41,135 bases of DNA from JAXHUH01 sp034211175 (GCA_034211175.1 JAXHUH010000005.1:1-41135); one strand, 5' to 3'. Counted from the first letter of the stretch, positions 8,151 to 17,306 are shown. Notes: generated by a model from the sequence alone, not told the origin. Program-made: numbers and translations.

Positions 8151-10703
8151 GTGCAACCTGCGGCCGCCGGAGCGGGCCCCGCCGGGGTGGCCGTCGGCTC
8201 CGGTTCGGCGGCACCTCCGTACACCCCGCCGCCAACCCATGACGAGATGCTCGACGAGCGGGGCGCGGTCCGCCCGGCGTGGGCCTCGCTCGCCCGCACG
8301 CTCGCCGAGCGGCCGACCCGGTTCTCGGCCAGCCGCCGGGCCATCCGCCGTCGGTTGCGGGCCGACGGCGCGACGTTCGGGCCGGCCACCTCCGCCGAGC
8401 CGGTGGCGCCGTGGGAGCTCGACGCCGTGCCGTTCGTGCTCGACGGCGCCGAGTTCGACGAGCTGGCCCGGGGCCTGACCCAGCGCGCCCGGCTGCTCGC
8501 GGCCGTGCTCGCCGACACCTACGGCCACCGACGGCTCCTGGCCGACCGCTCGATCCCGCCGGCGGCGCTGTTCGGCAACCCCGGCTTCCTGCGCGCCTCC
8601 CATCAGCTGTCCCCGGCCCGACCGCTCGCCCGCCTGGCGGTCGACGTCGTCCGCCGGGGCGACGGCCGCTTCGCCGTGCTCGCCGACCACGCCGGGGCCC
8701 CCGTGGGGATCGGCTACACGCTCGAGAACCGGGCGGTGATGGTCGACGCGCTGGGCGGGCTCATGCGCACGGTGCCGACCCGGCGGATCTCCCCGGCGGT
8801 GGCCGTCTTCGCCGAGACGGCCAACAGCATCGCCCGCGAGCGCAACGGCCGGACGGTGCTCCTGTCGCCGGGCCCGACCCACCCGGCGTTCTTCGAGCAC
8901 GCGTACCTCGCCGACCACCTCGACATCCCGCTCGTGTCGGGTGCCGACCTGACCGTCCGCGGCGGCAAGGTGTGGTTGCGCACGATCGGGGGCCTGGAGG
9001 CGGTCGGCGCCATCATCCGGGACCTCGACGACCGCCATTCCGACCCGCTGCGGCTCCTGCCCGACGGCTCCGGCGTCGCCGGGCTGCTCGAGGCGGCACG
9101 GCGGGCCAACGTCGTCCTCCTCAACCCGGTCGGCACCGGCGTCGTCGACAGCCCGGCCATCGCCGCGCACCTCGGGTCGCTGGCGCCTCGCCTGCTCGGC
9201 GAGGACCTCCTGCTCGACGAGCTGGAGACGCACTGGTGCGGTCACCCGGCCGACCTCGAGGTCGTGCTCGACTCACTCGACGGCATGATCATCGAGCCGG
9301 CGTGGTCCCGTCAGCCCGCGGCCGTCGGCTCCCGGCTCGGGGCCGACGAGCTCGACGCCTGGCGCGCCCGACTGCGGGCCGAGCCCACCCAGTGGTCGGC
9401 CCGCCGCCAGACCGACCTGGCCACCACCCCGGGGCTGGCCGAGGGATCGACATCGCTCGTGCCGCTCACGGCCCGGCTCCGGTTCTCGCTCTTCGCCGAC
9501 GAGGACGGCAACTGGACCGTCGCCCCCGGCGCGCTGGCGGTCACCGCCCGGCCCGGTGAGCTCCTGGTGGCGAGCCAGGCGCTGCCGCCCACCGCGCTGG
9601 TGAAGGACGTCTGGATCCTGGCCGAGCCGGGGTCGCGTGCGACACGGGCCCGCCCGGTGGGTGATCCGGGGCTGCGCACCGACCTGGCCAGCCGGGCCGC
9701 GGAGAACCTGTTCTGGCTCGGCCGCCACACCGAGCGGGCATCGGGGATCATCCACCTCGTCCGCGTGATCTCGCAGACCGCGGCCGAGCTGCGCGAGGTC
9801 GGCCACGGCGCGGACGACGTCGCCCTCGCCGACCTGCTCGACCTGCTCGAGGACCTGACGTGGGCGAGGGTCGCGCCGCCGCCGCTCGGTGCCGAGGCGC
9901 TGCTCGCCGAGTTCGACCTCGTGGTGGCCGAGGCGGTCACCGACCCGGCCCAGGGCCGCCTCACCGACAGCCTCCGCCTGGCGGTGCGGGCGGCGACCGC
10001 CGTGCGCGACCGCCTGGCGACCGAGGCCCAGTCGATCGTGGTCGACCTCGACGAGGAGCTGGCCAACCTGCGCCAGGCCGACGACCTCGTCGACCTGCGG
10101 GCCACGATGGGCGCGGTCGCCCGGGCGCTCGACGCGTTCGCCGGCCTCGCCAACGAGTCGATGGACCGCGACGCCGGGTGGCGCTTCCTCGACGTCGGCC
10201 GCCGCCTCGGCCGGGCCCGGTGGACGATCCGGGCGCTCGCCAAGGTCGTCCCGGTCCGCACCCCCGACGTCGAGAGCGTGGTGCTCGGCAGCATCCTCGC
10301 CGTGTGCGACAGCGCCAGCACCTACCGGCGCCGCCACCGTGCCCAGGTCCGACCGGTACCCGCGCTCGACCTCCTCGTGATCGACCCGACGAACCCCCGC
10401 AGCATCCGCTTCCAGCTCGACCGCATGACCGAGGGCATCGCCACGCTCCCCCTCAGCCGCACCGGCTACCGGCTCCACCCGATCGAGAAGCACCTGCTCG
10501 AGGCACGCACCGCACTCCAGCTCGCGGACCCCGAGCACCTCGTCGCCCACACCGAGGACGGCGCACGGGGGAGCCTGGCGCTGCTGCTCGAGCGGCTCGA
10601 GTCCCTGCTCGACGAGGCGGCCGCCGCGCTGTCGGACACGTTCTTCACCCACGTCGACACCCGACCCCGGGTCGTCGGCCGGGACACGGGGCCCGAGCTG
10701 TGA
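8151..10703 (+). CDS. Circularly permuted ATP-grasp (type 2) / alpha-E domain fusion
   Basis: 850 aa. Residues ~35-470 are a circularly permuted ATP-grasp (DUF404/DUF407 type) and residues ~505-835 an alpha-E domain (DUF403) starting ASRAAENLFWLGRHTERAS. Relatives sit in operons predicted to ligate amino acids or peptides. Compared with the stand-alone ATP-grasp at 11816, several expected active-site residues differ: the EDN triad (E164-D165-N166 there) reads A178-D179-H180, and the LKPANESGGYG loop reads IIEPAWSRQPAAVG, with E382 in place of Lys. The shared LENR and FFEHAYLADHL blocks are kept. This half may therefore be a non-catalytic or altered partner. First gene of the cluster; its stop overlaps the next start (GTGA). 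Confidence 0.9.
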   Translation: MQPAAAGAGPAGVAVGSGSAAPPYTPPPTHDEMLDERGAVRPAWASLARTLAERPTRFSASRRAIRRRLRADGATFGPATSAEPVAPWELDAVPFVLDGAEFDELARGLTQRARLLAAVLADTYGHRRLLADRSIPPAALFGNPGFLRASHQLSPARPLARLAVDVVRRGDGRFAVLADHAGAPVGIGYTLENRAVMVDALGGLMRTVPTRRISPAVAVFAETANSIARERNGRTVLLSPGPTHPAFFEHAYLADHLDIPLVSGADLTVRGGKVWLRTIGGLEAVGAIIRDLDDRHSDPLRLLPDGSGVAGLLEAARRANVVLLNPVGTGVVDSPAIAAHLGSLAPRLLGEDLLLDELETHWCGHPADLEVVLDSLDGMIIEPAWSRQPAAVGSRLGADELDAWRARLRAEPTQWSARRQTDLATTPGLAEGSTSLVPLTARLRFSLFADEDGNWTVAPGALAVTARPGELLVASQALPPTALVKDVWILAEPGSRATRARPVGDPGLRTDLASRAAENLFWLGRHTERASGIIHLVRVISQTAAELREVGHGADDVALADLLDLLEDLTWARVAPPPLGAEALLAEFDLVVAEAVTDPAQGRLTDSLRLAVRAATAVRDRLATEAQSIVVDLDEELANLRQADDLVDLRATMGAVARALDAFAGLANESMDRDAGWRFLDVGRRLGRARWTIRALAKVVPVRTPDVESVVLGSILAVCDSASTYRRRHRAQVRPVPALDLLVIDPTNPRSIRFQLDRMTEGIATLPLSRTGYRLHPIEKHLLEARTALQLADPEHLVAHTEDGARGSLALLLERLESLLDEAAAALSDTFFTHVDTRPRVVGRDTGPEL

Positions 10704-11674
10704 GCACACCGGGCCAGGGTCCGCCGCCGGACGCCCCCACCGGCACCACGCCCGACCCCCCGGTCACGGCGCCCGACGCCACGGCCGGCGCGGGCACCGT
10801 GCGGTTCTCGGTCACCCATCGCACGACGTACCGCTACGACGCACCGGTGTCGCTCGGCTACAGCGAGGCCAGGCTGCGTCCCCGGGTCACGAACTACCAG
10901 CGCTGCGAGCGCTCGTCGGTGTCGATCGCTCCGGCGGTCGACGACCGCACCGACTGGCGCGACTTCTTCGGCAACGCGGTCACCTACTTCTCGATCGAGC
11001 GCCCCCACACCGAGCTGGAGGTGGTGGCGACCTCCCTCGTCGACGTCGACGTCGACGCCGACCCGGGGCCTGGCCCGGCCTGGGAGGACGCCCGCGACCG
11101 GGTCGCGGCGGCGGCCGAGCCGGAGACCATCGACGCGTGGCAGTACACGATCCCCTCGCCGCTCGTCGGTGCGCTCGAGGAGGTCGCCGACTACGCCGCG
11201 CCGTCGTTCCCGCCCGGCCGGCCCCTGGTCGAGGCGACGCTCGATCTCGTCACCCGCATCCACACCGACTTCGAGTACGACCCGACCGCGACCGACCTGG
11301 CGACGCCGCTGGACGAGGTCATGCACCTGCGACGCGGCGTCTGCCAGGACTTCGCCCACGTCGGCATCGCCGCGCTGCGCAGCCTGCACCTGCCGGCCCG
11401 CTACGTGAGCGGCTACCTCGAGACCGACCCACCGCCGGGCCGGGAGCGGCTCATGGGCGTCGACCAGTCCCACGCCTGGTTCTCCGTCGGCGTGCCCGGC
11501 TTCGGCTGGGTCGAGGTCGACCCGACGAACGACCAGCTCCGGGACCAGCGCTACGTCACCGTCGGCTGGGGCCGGGACTTCTCCGACGTCTCACCGCTGA
11601 AGGGCGTGCTCTTCTCGGGCGGCTCCGGCCAGCAGCTCCACGTCGGCGTCGACGTCGTGCGCGTCACCACCTGA
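10700..11674 (+). CDS. Transglutaminase-like cysteine protease/ligase
   Basis: 324 aa. Residues ~35-115 form the bacterial transglutaminase N-terminal beta domain (VTHRTTYRYDAPVSLGYSEA). The transglutaminase core follows with catalytic Cys C215 in RRGVCQDFAHV, His H258 in QSHAWFSV and Asp D274 in WVEVDPTND. All three are present, so it should be active as a peptidase, amidase or transamidase. It starts at GTG 10700, overlapping the previous stop by 4 nt, which implies translational coupling. A ~30-residue Pro/Thr-rich leader precedes the core. Its place between two ATP-grasp genes matches the known conserved neighbourhood and suggests it cuts or transfers the product or target of the ligases. 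Confidence 0.93.
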   Translation: MSTPGQGPPPDAPTGTTPDPPVTAPDATAGAGTVRFSVTHRTTYRYDAPVSLGYSEARLRPRVTNYQRCERSSVSIAPAVDDRTDWRDFFGNAVTYFSIERPHTELEVVATSLVDVDVDADPGPGPAWEDARDRVAAAAEPETIDAWQYTIPSPLVGALEEVADYAAPSFPPGRPLVEATLDLVTRIHTDFEYDPTATDLATPLDEVMHLRRGVCQDFAHVGIAALRSLHLPARYVSGYLETDPPPGRERLMGVDQSHAWFSVGVPGFGWVEVDPTNDQLRDQRYVTVGWGRDFSDVSPLKGVLFSGGSGQQLHVGVDVVRVTT

Positions 11675-11783
11675 GCGACCCGGCAACGCACGCACCCCAC
11701 TCCTGCTGAATACATCCTGAACAAAACCTGCACTCTCCCTGATGAGCACGGGCGACGGGTTCCCGGCGCCGGGGACCGATGTG

Positions 11784-11789
11784 GTGTTA
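11784..11789 (+). promoter_or_regulatory. Possible internal promoter (-10) before the second ATP-grasp gene
   Basis: TGTTAT preceded by TGG gives an extended -10-like element ~26 nt before the ATG at 11816. The gap 11675-11815 is the largest in the cluster and holds GGAGGTGG at 11798-11805, so a second promoter is plausible. No clear -35 box. Confidence 0.3.
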
Positions 11790-11815
11790 TGGCATGCGGA
11801 GGTGGCGCAGGAACG

Positions 11816-13393
11816 ATGCGGTTCGACGGCTATGACCCGGGCTCCTATTGGGATGAGCTGATCGAGGCGCCCGGTCGTCCCCGCGCCGCGGCGCGCGGCG
11901 TCGTCAGCTACCTCAACCGGCTCCCCGACGAGGAGCTCGAGCAGCGGCGCCAGGCAGCCAGCCTCGACATGCGGAACATGGGGATCACGTTCACCGTGTA
12001 CCGCGACGGCGCCGGCATCGATCGCGAGTGGCCGTTCGACATCGTGCCGAGGGTCATCGACGCCACCGAGTGGTTCCACATCGAGGACGGCCTGCGCCAA
12101 CGGGCCCACGCCCTGAACATGTTCATCGACGACCTCTACGGCGACCAGAAGGTCATCGGCGACGGCGTCTTCCCCGGCGACCTGCTGGCGAACTCGGTCA
12201 ACTACCGGCCCGAGGTGCGGGGCATCCGGCCCCGGTTCGGCGCCTGGGCCCACATCTGCGGCAGCGACCTGGTCCGCGACGGCGACGGCACCGTCTACGT
12301 GCTCGAGGACAACCTGCGGGTGCCCTCCGGCGTCTCGTACATGCTGGAGAACCGCCTGGTCACCAAGCGGGCGTTCCCCGACCTGTTCGCCGAGCACCGC
12401 ATCCTGCCGGTCGACGGCTACATCACCCAGCTCCACTCGATGCTGTGCTCGCTGAGCCCCCGGCCCGGGGACACGCCCGTCGTCGTGGTCCTCACTCCCG
12501 GCATCTACAACTCGGCGTACTTCGAGCACTCGTTCCTCGCCCAGCAGATGGGCGCCACCCTCGTCGAGGGCCGCGACCTGTTCGTCGAGGACGACGTCGT
12601 CTACATGCGCACGGTCACCGGTCAGGTCCGGGTCGACGTCGTGTACCGACGGATCGACGACCTGTTCCTCGACCCCGAGGTGTTCCGCCCCGACTCCGCA
12701 CTCGGCGTCCCCGGGATCATGCGGGCGTGGCGGGCCGGCAACGTGGCGATCGCCAACGCCCCCGGCTGCGGCGTCGCCGACGACAAGGTCGTCTACTCCT
12801 ACGTGCCCGACCTCATCCGCTACTACCTGTCGGAGGAGCCGCTCGTCGACAACGTGCCGACGTGGCGCTTCGGCGACGAGGACAGCCGGGGCTACGTCCT
12901 CGACCACCTCGACGAGCTGGTGCTCAAGCCGGCCAACGAGTCCGGCGGGTACGGCGTCGTCGTCGGCCCCCGGGCGAGCAGCGCCGAGCTCGACGAGTGC
13001 CGCGAGCGGATGCAGGCCGACCCCCGCAACTACATCGCCCAGCCGACGCTGAACCTCTCGGTCGCCCCGACCCTGATCGCCGGCCGCATGGTCCCCCGCC
13101 ACCTCGACCTGCGCCCGTTCATCCTGTCCGGCGAGCGGACCTACGTCACCCGCGGCGGCCTCACCCGGGTCGCGCTGGTCGAGGGGTCGCTGGTCGTGAA
13201 CTCGTCCCAGGGCGGCGGGAGCAAGGACACGTGGATCGTCGAGGCGAGCGGGCCACCCGAGCGGGCGCAGGTCCAGACCTCCGCCACGGGGACCCAGACC
13301 CAGATGCTGACCGAGAGCACGGCGACCCAGCAGATGGGCGACATGGTCCAGCACCTCGACCCGCCGGACACCCCCGGCCCCCTGGAGGTGTGA
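11816..13393 (+). CDS. Circularly permuted type 2 ATP-grasp protein
   Basis: 525 aa, a complete stand-alone member. Conserved blocks in order: YDELI-like N-terminus (GSYWDELIEAPGRPR), GITFTVYRDGAG, FPFDI-like WPFDIVPRVI, RALNMFIDDLY-like HALNMFIDDLYG, YVLEDNLRVPSGVSYMLENR (E164-D165-N166), LTPGIYNSAYFEHSFLAQQM, EGRDLFVEDDVVYMRT, VYRRIDDLFLDP and the ATP-binding LKPANESGGYGVVVG with K371. All expected catalytic blocks look intact, so this should be the active ligase of the cluster, forming amide bonds with acyl-phosphate chemistry. ATG 11816 is used because GGAGGTGG and AGGA precede it; ATG 11789 is an alternative adding 9 residues. Confidence 0.93.
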   Translation: MRFDGYDPGSYWDELIEAPGRPRAAARGVVSYLNRLPDEELEQRRQAASLDMRNMGITFTVYRDGAGIDREWPFDIVPRVIDATEWFHIEDGLRQRAHALNMFIDDLYGDQKVIGDGVFPGDLLANSVNYRPEVRGIRPRFGAWAHICGSDLVRDGDGTVYVLEDNLRVPSGVSYMLENRLVTKRAFPDLFAEHRILPVDGYITQLHSMLCSLSPRPGDTPVVVVLTPGIYNSAYFEHSFLAQQMGATLVEGRDLFVEDDVVYMRTVTGQVRVDVVYRRIDDLFLDPEVFRPDSALGVPGIMRAWRAGNVAIANAPGCGVADDKVVYSYVPDLIRYYLSEEPLVDNVPTWRFGDEDSRGYVLDHLDELVLKPANESGGYGVVVGPRASSAELDECRERMQADPRNYIAQPTLNLSVAPTLIAGRMVPRHLDLRPFILSGERTYVTRGGLTRVALVEGSLVVNSSQGGGSKDTWIVEASGPPERAQVQTSATGTQTQMLTESTATQQMGDMVQHLDPPDTPGPLEV

Positions 13394-13400
13394 GCACGCC

Positions 13401-14354
13401 GTGACGACCCACCTGCTGTCCAGCGTGGCCGAGACCGTCTACTGGACGGGCCGGCTCATCGAGCGGACCGAGTCGACGTCGCGCATCGTCGCCGCCCACG
13501 CCAACATGGTCCTCGACCTGCCCTCGACGGTGGCGGTCGACTGGCACCCGCTGCTCCAGCTCACCGGCACGATGGAGGGGTTCTCGGAGCACTACGAGGC
13601 GTCGACGGCCGAGAGCATCTTCGCCCACCTCATCACCGACACCCGCAACCCCGGCTCGGTCGTGCGCTCGATCGGCCAGGCCCGCGAGAACATGCGCATC
13701 ACCCGGTCGGTCATGCCCCGGGAGACGTGGCAGACGATCAACAAGCTGCACTTCTACCTGCAGCCGCTGTCCGATCGCACGCTCCCCGAGCACCGGCGCT
13801 TCAGCGTGCTGGCCCACGTGATCGGCGAGTGCCAGAAGGCGTTCGGCCAGCTGTGGGGCACGTTGACCCACGACCTCACGTTCTTCTTCCTCGACATGGG
13901 CCGCCAGATCGAGCGGTCGGACATGACGACCCGCGTGCTGGCGGTGCGGGCCGAGTCGCTGGTCGCCGCCAACCGCGACCCCGACGACGACCCCTACGCC
14001 GACGTGCAGTGGATGAGCGCGCTTCGCTCGCTCTCCGCGCTGCAGATGTTCCGGCGCCGCCGACCCGTTCTGTTCCCGGGGTACGCGGCGCTGGAGTTCC
14101 TCCTGTCCGACGAGGACTTCCCCCGGGCGGTGCGCCACTGCCTGGAGCGCTTCCGCGACACGGCCGACCGCGCCGGCGCCTCGTCCGAGGTGCTGTCGCG
14201 CTGTGACCGGCTGATCTCCGACGTGATGGACGCGGACGTCCACGCCCTCGTCGAGTCCGGTCTCGGCGAGTTCATGGACGAGGTCCAGCTCGGGCTGATC
14301 GAGCTGCACAACGGCGTGGCCGAGAAGTTCTTCCCGCCGTTGCAGCCGGCGTAG
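13401..14354 (+). CDS. Alpha-E domain protein (DUF403)
   Basis: 317 aa, all-helical. It opens with the family signature LSSVAETVYWTGRLIERTEST, followed by ARENMRITRSVMPRETWQTIN and DMGRQIERSDMTTRVLAVR. Alpha-E proteins are always found with the permuted ATP-grasp and transglutaminase and are thought to hold the substrate or bind the ligase; no activity is proven. GTG 13401 lies 7 bp after the preceding stop, so the two are cotranscribed. This is the second alpha-E domain of the cluster, the first being fused to the 8151 gene. The usual extra partner, the Anbu proteasome-like peptidase, is not in this window. Confidence 0.92.
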   Translation: MTTHLLSSVAETVYWTGRLIERTESTSRIVAAHANMVLDLPSTVAVDWHPLLQLTGTMEGFSEHYEASTAESIFAHLITDTRNPGSVVRSIGQARENMRITRSVMPRETWQTINKLHFYLQPLSDRTLPEHRRFSVLAHVIGECQKAFGQLWGTLTHDLTFFFLDMGRQIERSDMTTRVLAVRAESLVAANRDPDDDPYADVQWMSALRSLSALQMFRRRRPVLFPGYAALEFLLSDEDFPRAVRHCLERFRDTADRAGASSEVLSRCDRLISDVMDADVHALVESGLGEFMDEVQLGLIELHNGVAEKFFPPLQPA

Positions 14355-14393
14355 CCGCCGACTGCAACGCGGCCCCGGTCGGGTGCGGCCGGA

Positions 14394-16364
14394 TCAGCGC
14401 GGGCGGGCGAGCAGGTGCACGACCTGCCAGCCGCTGGTGTCGTAGCTCGGCTCGAGCTCGGTGACCTCGTAGCCGGCGCGCTCGACGACCTCGGTGAACG
14501 TCCGGGTCTTCTCCCGCACCCGGTCGCTGCTCGGGTCGTCGAACTCGCACACGAGGACCGGCCGGTGCTGGCTGAGCAGACCGGTCATGCCCGCGAGCAC
14601 GTCGGACTCCGCGCCCTCGACATCGATCTTGACGACGTCGGGCGGCGGGAGCTGACCGGAGTCGACGAGGGAGTCGAGCGTGGTGCTCACCACCTCGACG
14701 GTGCCGACGTGGTCGGGCGGCACGTCGCGGCCCGCGAGCGCGGCGCCGCCGGGGTGCCGGGCGAGGAGCAGCTCGGCCGGGCCGGTGCGGCTGCCCACCG
14801 CGACCGGGACGATCTCCACGTTGGTGAAGCCGTTGCGGCGGGCGTTCTCCCGGATGCAGTCGGCGTTCGCCTCGAGCGGCTCGAAGGCGATGACCTTCCC
14901 CTCGGGGCCGATGGCCCGGGCGGCGACCAGGGAGAAGAAGCCGACGTTGCTGCCCACGTCGTAGAACGTGGAGCCCGGCCGGAGGCTGGCGAGGATCGCC
15001 CGCTGGACCGGCAGTTCGTTCACGCCGGTCACGTAGTCGGCGGCCGCGTTGCGAAGCGACATCTTCAGGCCGGCCGCCGGGCCGTGGCGAACGGTGAACT
15101 CGGGGTACCAACCGACCCGCTCGGCGACGCGGCCCCGAGCGGTCCGCAGCGCCCGGTGGGCGCGCCGCACCATGCCCGGGCGCCACGAGTGGAGCTCGAC
15201 CGCCCGGATGAACACCGCGGCGACGCCGTCGGCGGTGGCGGCCAACGTCTTCTCGAGCGCGGCCTCCCGGCCCGCCCGGCCCATCGCCTCCGCCCGGCCC
15301 TCGATCTCGAACATCTTGGCCACGGCGTCGCGCAGCTGTGACGTGCTCTGCTCGTCGACCAGGTAGGCGGTGCGGTCCTCGATGACGAACTCGTCGAACG
15401 CCGGCGTGCGCACGGCGACGACCGGCAGCCCGGCGGCCATGGCCTCGAGCACGGCCATGCCGAAGCCCTCCGAGCGCGACGCCGAGATGAACAGGTCGGC
15501 GATCTGGAGGAGGTCGGCGACGTCGGTGCGGTGACCGAGGAGGTGGACGCGGTCGCCGACGCCGGCGTCGGCGATCGCCTTCTCGAGCATCGGCCGGTTC
15601 ACGCCCTCGCCGACGAGCAGCAGGTGGGCGTCGGGCAGCCGGTCGGCGAGCTCGGCCATCATCGGCACGAGGAACTGCTGGCCCTTGAGGTCGATGAGCA
15701 TGCCGACGTTGACGATCACGGGGTGGCCGTCGTCGGGCACCCCGACCGATGCCCGCAGCTCGGCGCGGCCGTCGTCGTCGAGGGTCGCCTCGTAGGCCTC
15801 CGGGGGCAGGCCCGGGGCCACGACCGTGAACCGCTCCTCGGGCAGGTCGAGGTGCTCCGCGAAGCTGGCGGTCACCGACCGCGACAGCGTCATCAGCTGG
15901 GTGACCCGCCGCACGCTGGCGTGGTTGAACGGGTAGAGGGCCCAGCGCTTCACGAACGCCAGCTCCCGGCCCCGCGGGGGCGGGAACGGGATGCGGGGAA
16001 TGGCCACGCTCATGAACCAGATGACGACCGGCACCCCGCAGATGGCGGCGGCGAGCTGGCCGAAGGTCCGGTCGAGCGGGGTGTTGAGCGAGTGGACCAG
16101 GTCGACCCGCTCGGCCCGCATGAACCGCACGAGACGGCCGAGCGCGGCCGGGTGATCGCCCAGGCCCTCGAGCCCGACGACGTGCGTGCGGATGCCCGCG
16201 TCCTCGAACTGCTGGCGCATCGGTCCGTCGCGCAGGCCGCACACGATGTGATCCCAGGGATCGCGCATCATGGCCGCAACGGTGCGCTGCAGGATGACCT
16301 GTCCTCCGCCGATGTCAAAATCGGGAATCATGTGGAGGACCGTGATTGGGTGGCCGCCGGTCAC
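14394..16364 (-). CDS. GT4 glycosyltransferase fused to an FkbM methyltransferase
   Basis: 656 aa. Residues 1-~385 are a GT-B glycosyltransferase: VLHMIPDFDIGGGQVILQR, HSLNTPLDRTFGQLAAAI, VNVGMLIDLKGQQFLV and the nucleotide-sugar loop RSEGFGMAVLEAMAAGLPVV near 295. Residues ~435-650 are an FkbM-type SAM methyltransferase: FYDVGSNVGFFSLVAARAI near 465, VIAFEPLEANADCI, and VVKIDVEGAESDVLAGM near 577. One polypeptide would transfer a sugar and O-methylate it or a neighbouring group, giving a methylated cell-surface glycan. GTG 16364 is used because VLHMIPDF must be near the N-terminus; a TACCAT box 7 nt upstream fits a leaderless transcript. Confidence 0.92.
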   Translation of the reverse strand: MTGGHPITVLHMIPDFDIGGGQVILQRTVAAMMRDPWDHIVCGLRDGPMRQQFEDAGIRTHVVGLEGLGDHPAALGRLVRFMRAERVDLVHSLNTPLDRTFGQLAAAICGVPVVIWFMSVAIPRIPFPPPRGRELAFVKRWALYPFNHASVRRVTQLMTLSRSVTASFAEHLDLPEERFTVVAPGLPPEAYEATLDDDGRAELRASVGVPDDGHPVIVNVGMLIDLKGQQFLVPMMAELADRLPDAHLLLVGEGVNRPMLEKAIADAGVGDRVHLLGHRTDVADLLQIADLFISASRSEGFGMAVLEAMAAGLPVVAVRTPAFDEFVIEDRTAYLVDEQSTSQLRDAVAKMFEIEGRAEAMGRAGREAALEKTLAATADGVAAVFIRAVELHSWRPGMVRRAHRALRTARGRVAERVGWYPEFTVRHGPAAGLKMSLRNAAADYVTGVNELPVQRAILASLRPGSTFYDVGSNVGFFSLVAARAIGPEGKVIAFEPLEANADCIRENARRNGFTNVEIVPVAVGSRTGPAELLLARHPGGAALAGRDVPPDHVGTVEVVSTTLDSLVDSGQLPPPDVVKIDVEGAESDVLAGMTGLLSQHRPVLVCEFDDPSSDRVREKTRTFTEVVERAGYEVTELEPSYDTSGWQVVHLLARPR

Positions 16365-16400
16365 CGTCTGAATGGTACCGAGCGTCGGTATCCTCCCAAT
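16365..16400. promoter_or_regulatory. 36-bp divergent promoter region with two candidate leaderless promoters
   Basis: On the minus strand, TTGGGA (16394-16399), a 16-bp spacer, TACCAT (16372-16377) and 7 nt lead to GTG 16364. On the plus strand, TATCCT (16389-16394) and 6 nt lead to GTG 16401. The -35 of one promoter overlaps the -10 of the other, so the two glycosyltransferase genes could compete for RNA polymerase. Confidence 0.45.
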
Positions 16401-17306
16401 GTGCCCGCCCCGGAGAACCCCAGGGTGACGGTCGGTCTACCAGTGTTCAACGGCGAGAACTACCTCGCGTCGGCGCTCGAATCGCTGCTCGACCAGACCT
16501 ACACCGACTTCGAAGTGATCGTCTCCGACAACGCGTCGGAAGACGGGACCGAGGCCATCGCCCGGCGATTCGCGGCCCAGGACCCCAGGGTGCGCTACGA
16601 GCGCAACGAGCGGAACCTCGGTGCCAACCCGAACTACAACCGCACCTTCGCCCTGGCCAGGGGCGACCTGTTCCGCTGGCACGCCCACGACGACGTGTGC
16701 GGGCCCAAGTACCTGGAGCAGTGCGTCTCCACGCTCGACTCGGACCCGACGGTCTCGCTCGTCCACACCAACACCGGCTACATCGACCGCCGGGGCGAGC
16801 CGCTCATCGAGCTGGAACGGGGTTATCTCGACCCGGACGGCTTCATCGAGATGCTCTCGATGGACGACCACACGACCGGCATGCTGGCCGATCCCGCGCC
16901 GGAGGTCCGCCTCGACGCGGTCGTGAACCACATGACCGTCTTCTTCGACATCTTCGGTCTTGCACGCGTTCGTGATGTTCGGCGCACGTTGCTGCTGCCG
17001 AACTACTACGGTGCGGACAAGGTGTTCTTGGCGGAGATGGCGTTGCAGGGGCGGATCGTGCGGCTGGAGGACGAGTCCTTCTTCCGGCGCTGCCACGCGT
17101 CGGCATCGACCCGGGCGACGAGCCTGAAGTCACTGGCCGGTTGGTCGGATGCGGGTAAGTCCTTCGACTACTACCCGGCCCTCATGATGAAGGGTTACCT
17201 CGGAGCGGTACGGGCGGCCGACCTGTCGGCCGCGGAGCAGCGCAAGTGCCTGCTCGCCGTCGCCAAGAAGCTGAAGTCCCCCTACAAGCTCGCCCGCGGA
17301 CGCTGA
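16401..17306 (+). CDS. GT2 family glycosyltransferase
   Basis: 301 aa GT-A enzyme. The N-terminus VTVGLPVFNGENYLASALES, then LLDQTYTDFEVIVSDNAS and DGTEAIARRFAAQDPRVRY, is the GT2 nucleotide-binding half. The metal-binding Asp pair is in HAHDDVCGPKYLEQCV near residue 95. The C-terminal half (residues ~120-300) carries YYGADKVFLAEMALQGRIVRLED, the usual acceptor-side ED motif. No membrane segment. It lies divergent to the GT4-FkbM gene, so the two probably build the same polysaccharide or glycolipid. GTG 16401 starts just before the family N-terminus; longer frames overlap the opposite gene. Confidence 0.9.
   Translation: MPAPENPRVTVGLPVFNGENYLASALESLLDQTYTDFEVIVSDNASEDGTEAIARRFAAQDPRVRYERNERNLGANPNYNRTFALARGDLFRWHAHDDVCGPKYLEQCVSTLDSDPTVSLVHTNTGYIDRRGEPLIELERGYLDPDGFIEMLSMDDHTTGMLADPAPEVRLDAVVNHMTVFFDIFGLARVRDVRRTLLLPNYYGADKVFLAEMALQGRIVRLEDESFFRRCHASASTRATSLKSLAGWSDAGKSFDYYPALMMKGYLGAVRAADLSAAEQRKCLLAVAKKLKSPYKLARGR

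Noticed and set aside
8121..8151. Alternative GTG start at 8121 for the ATP-grasp fusion
   Set aside because: The TAGTGT box 7 nt before 8151 would then lie inside the gene, and the added residues are not conserved-looking; 8151 is simpler.
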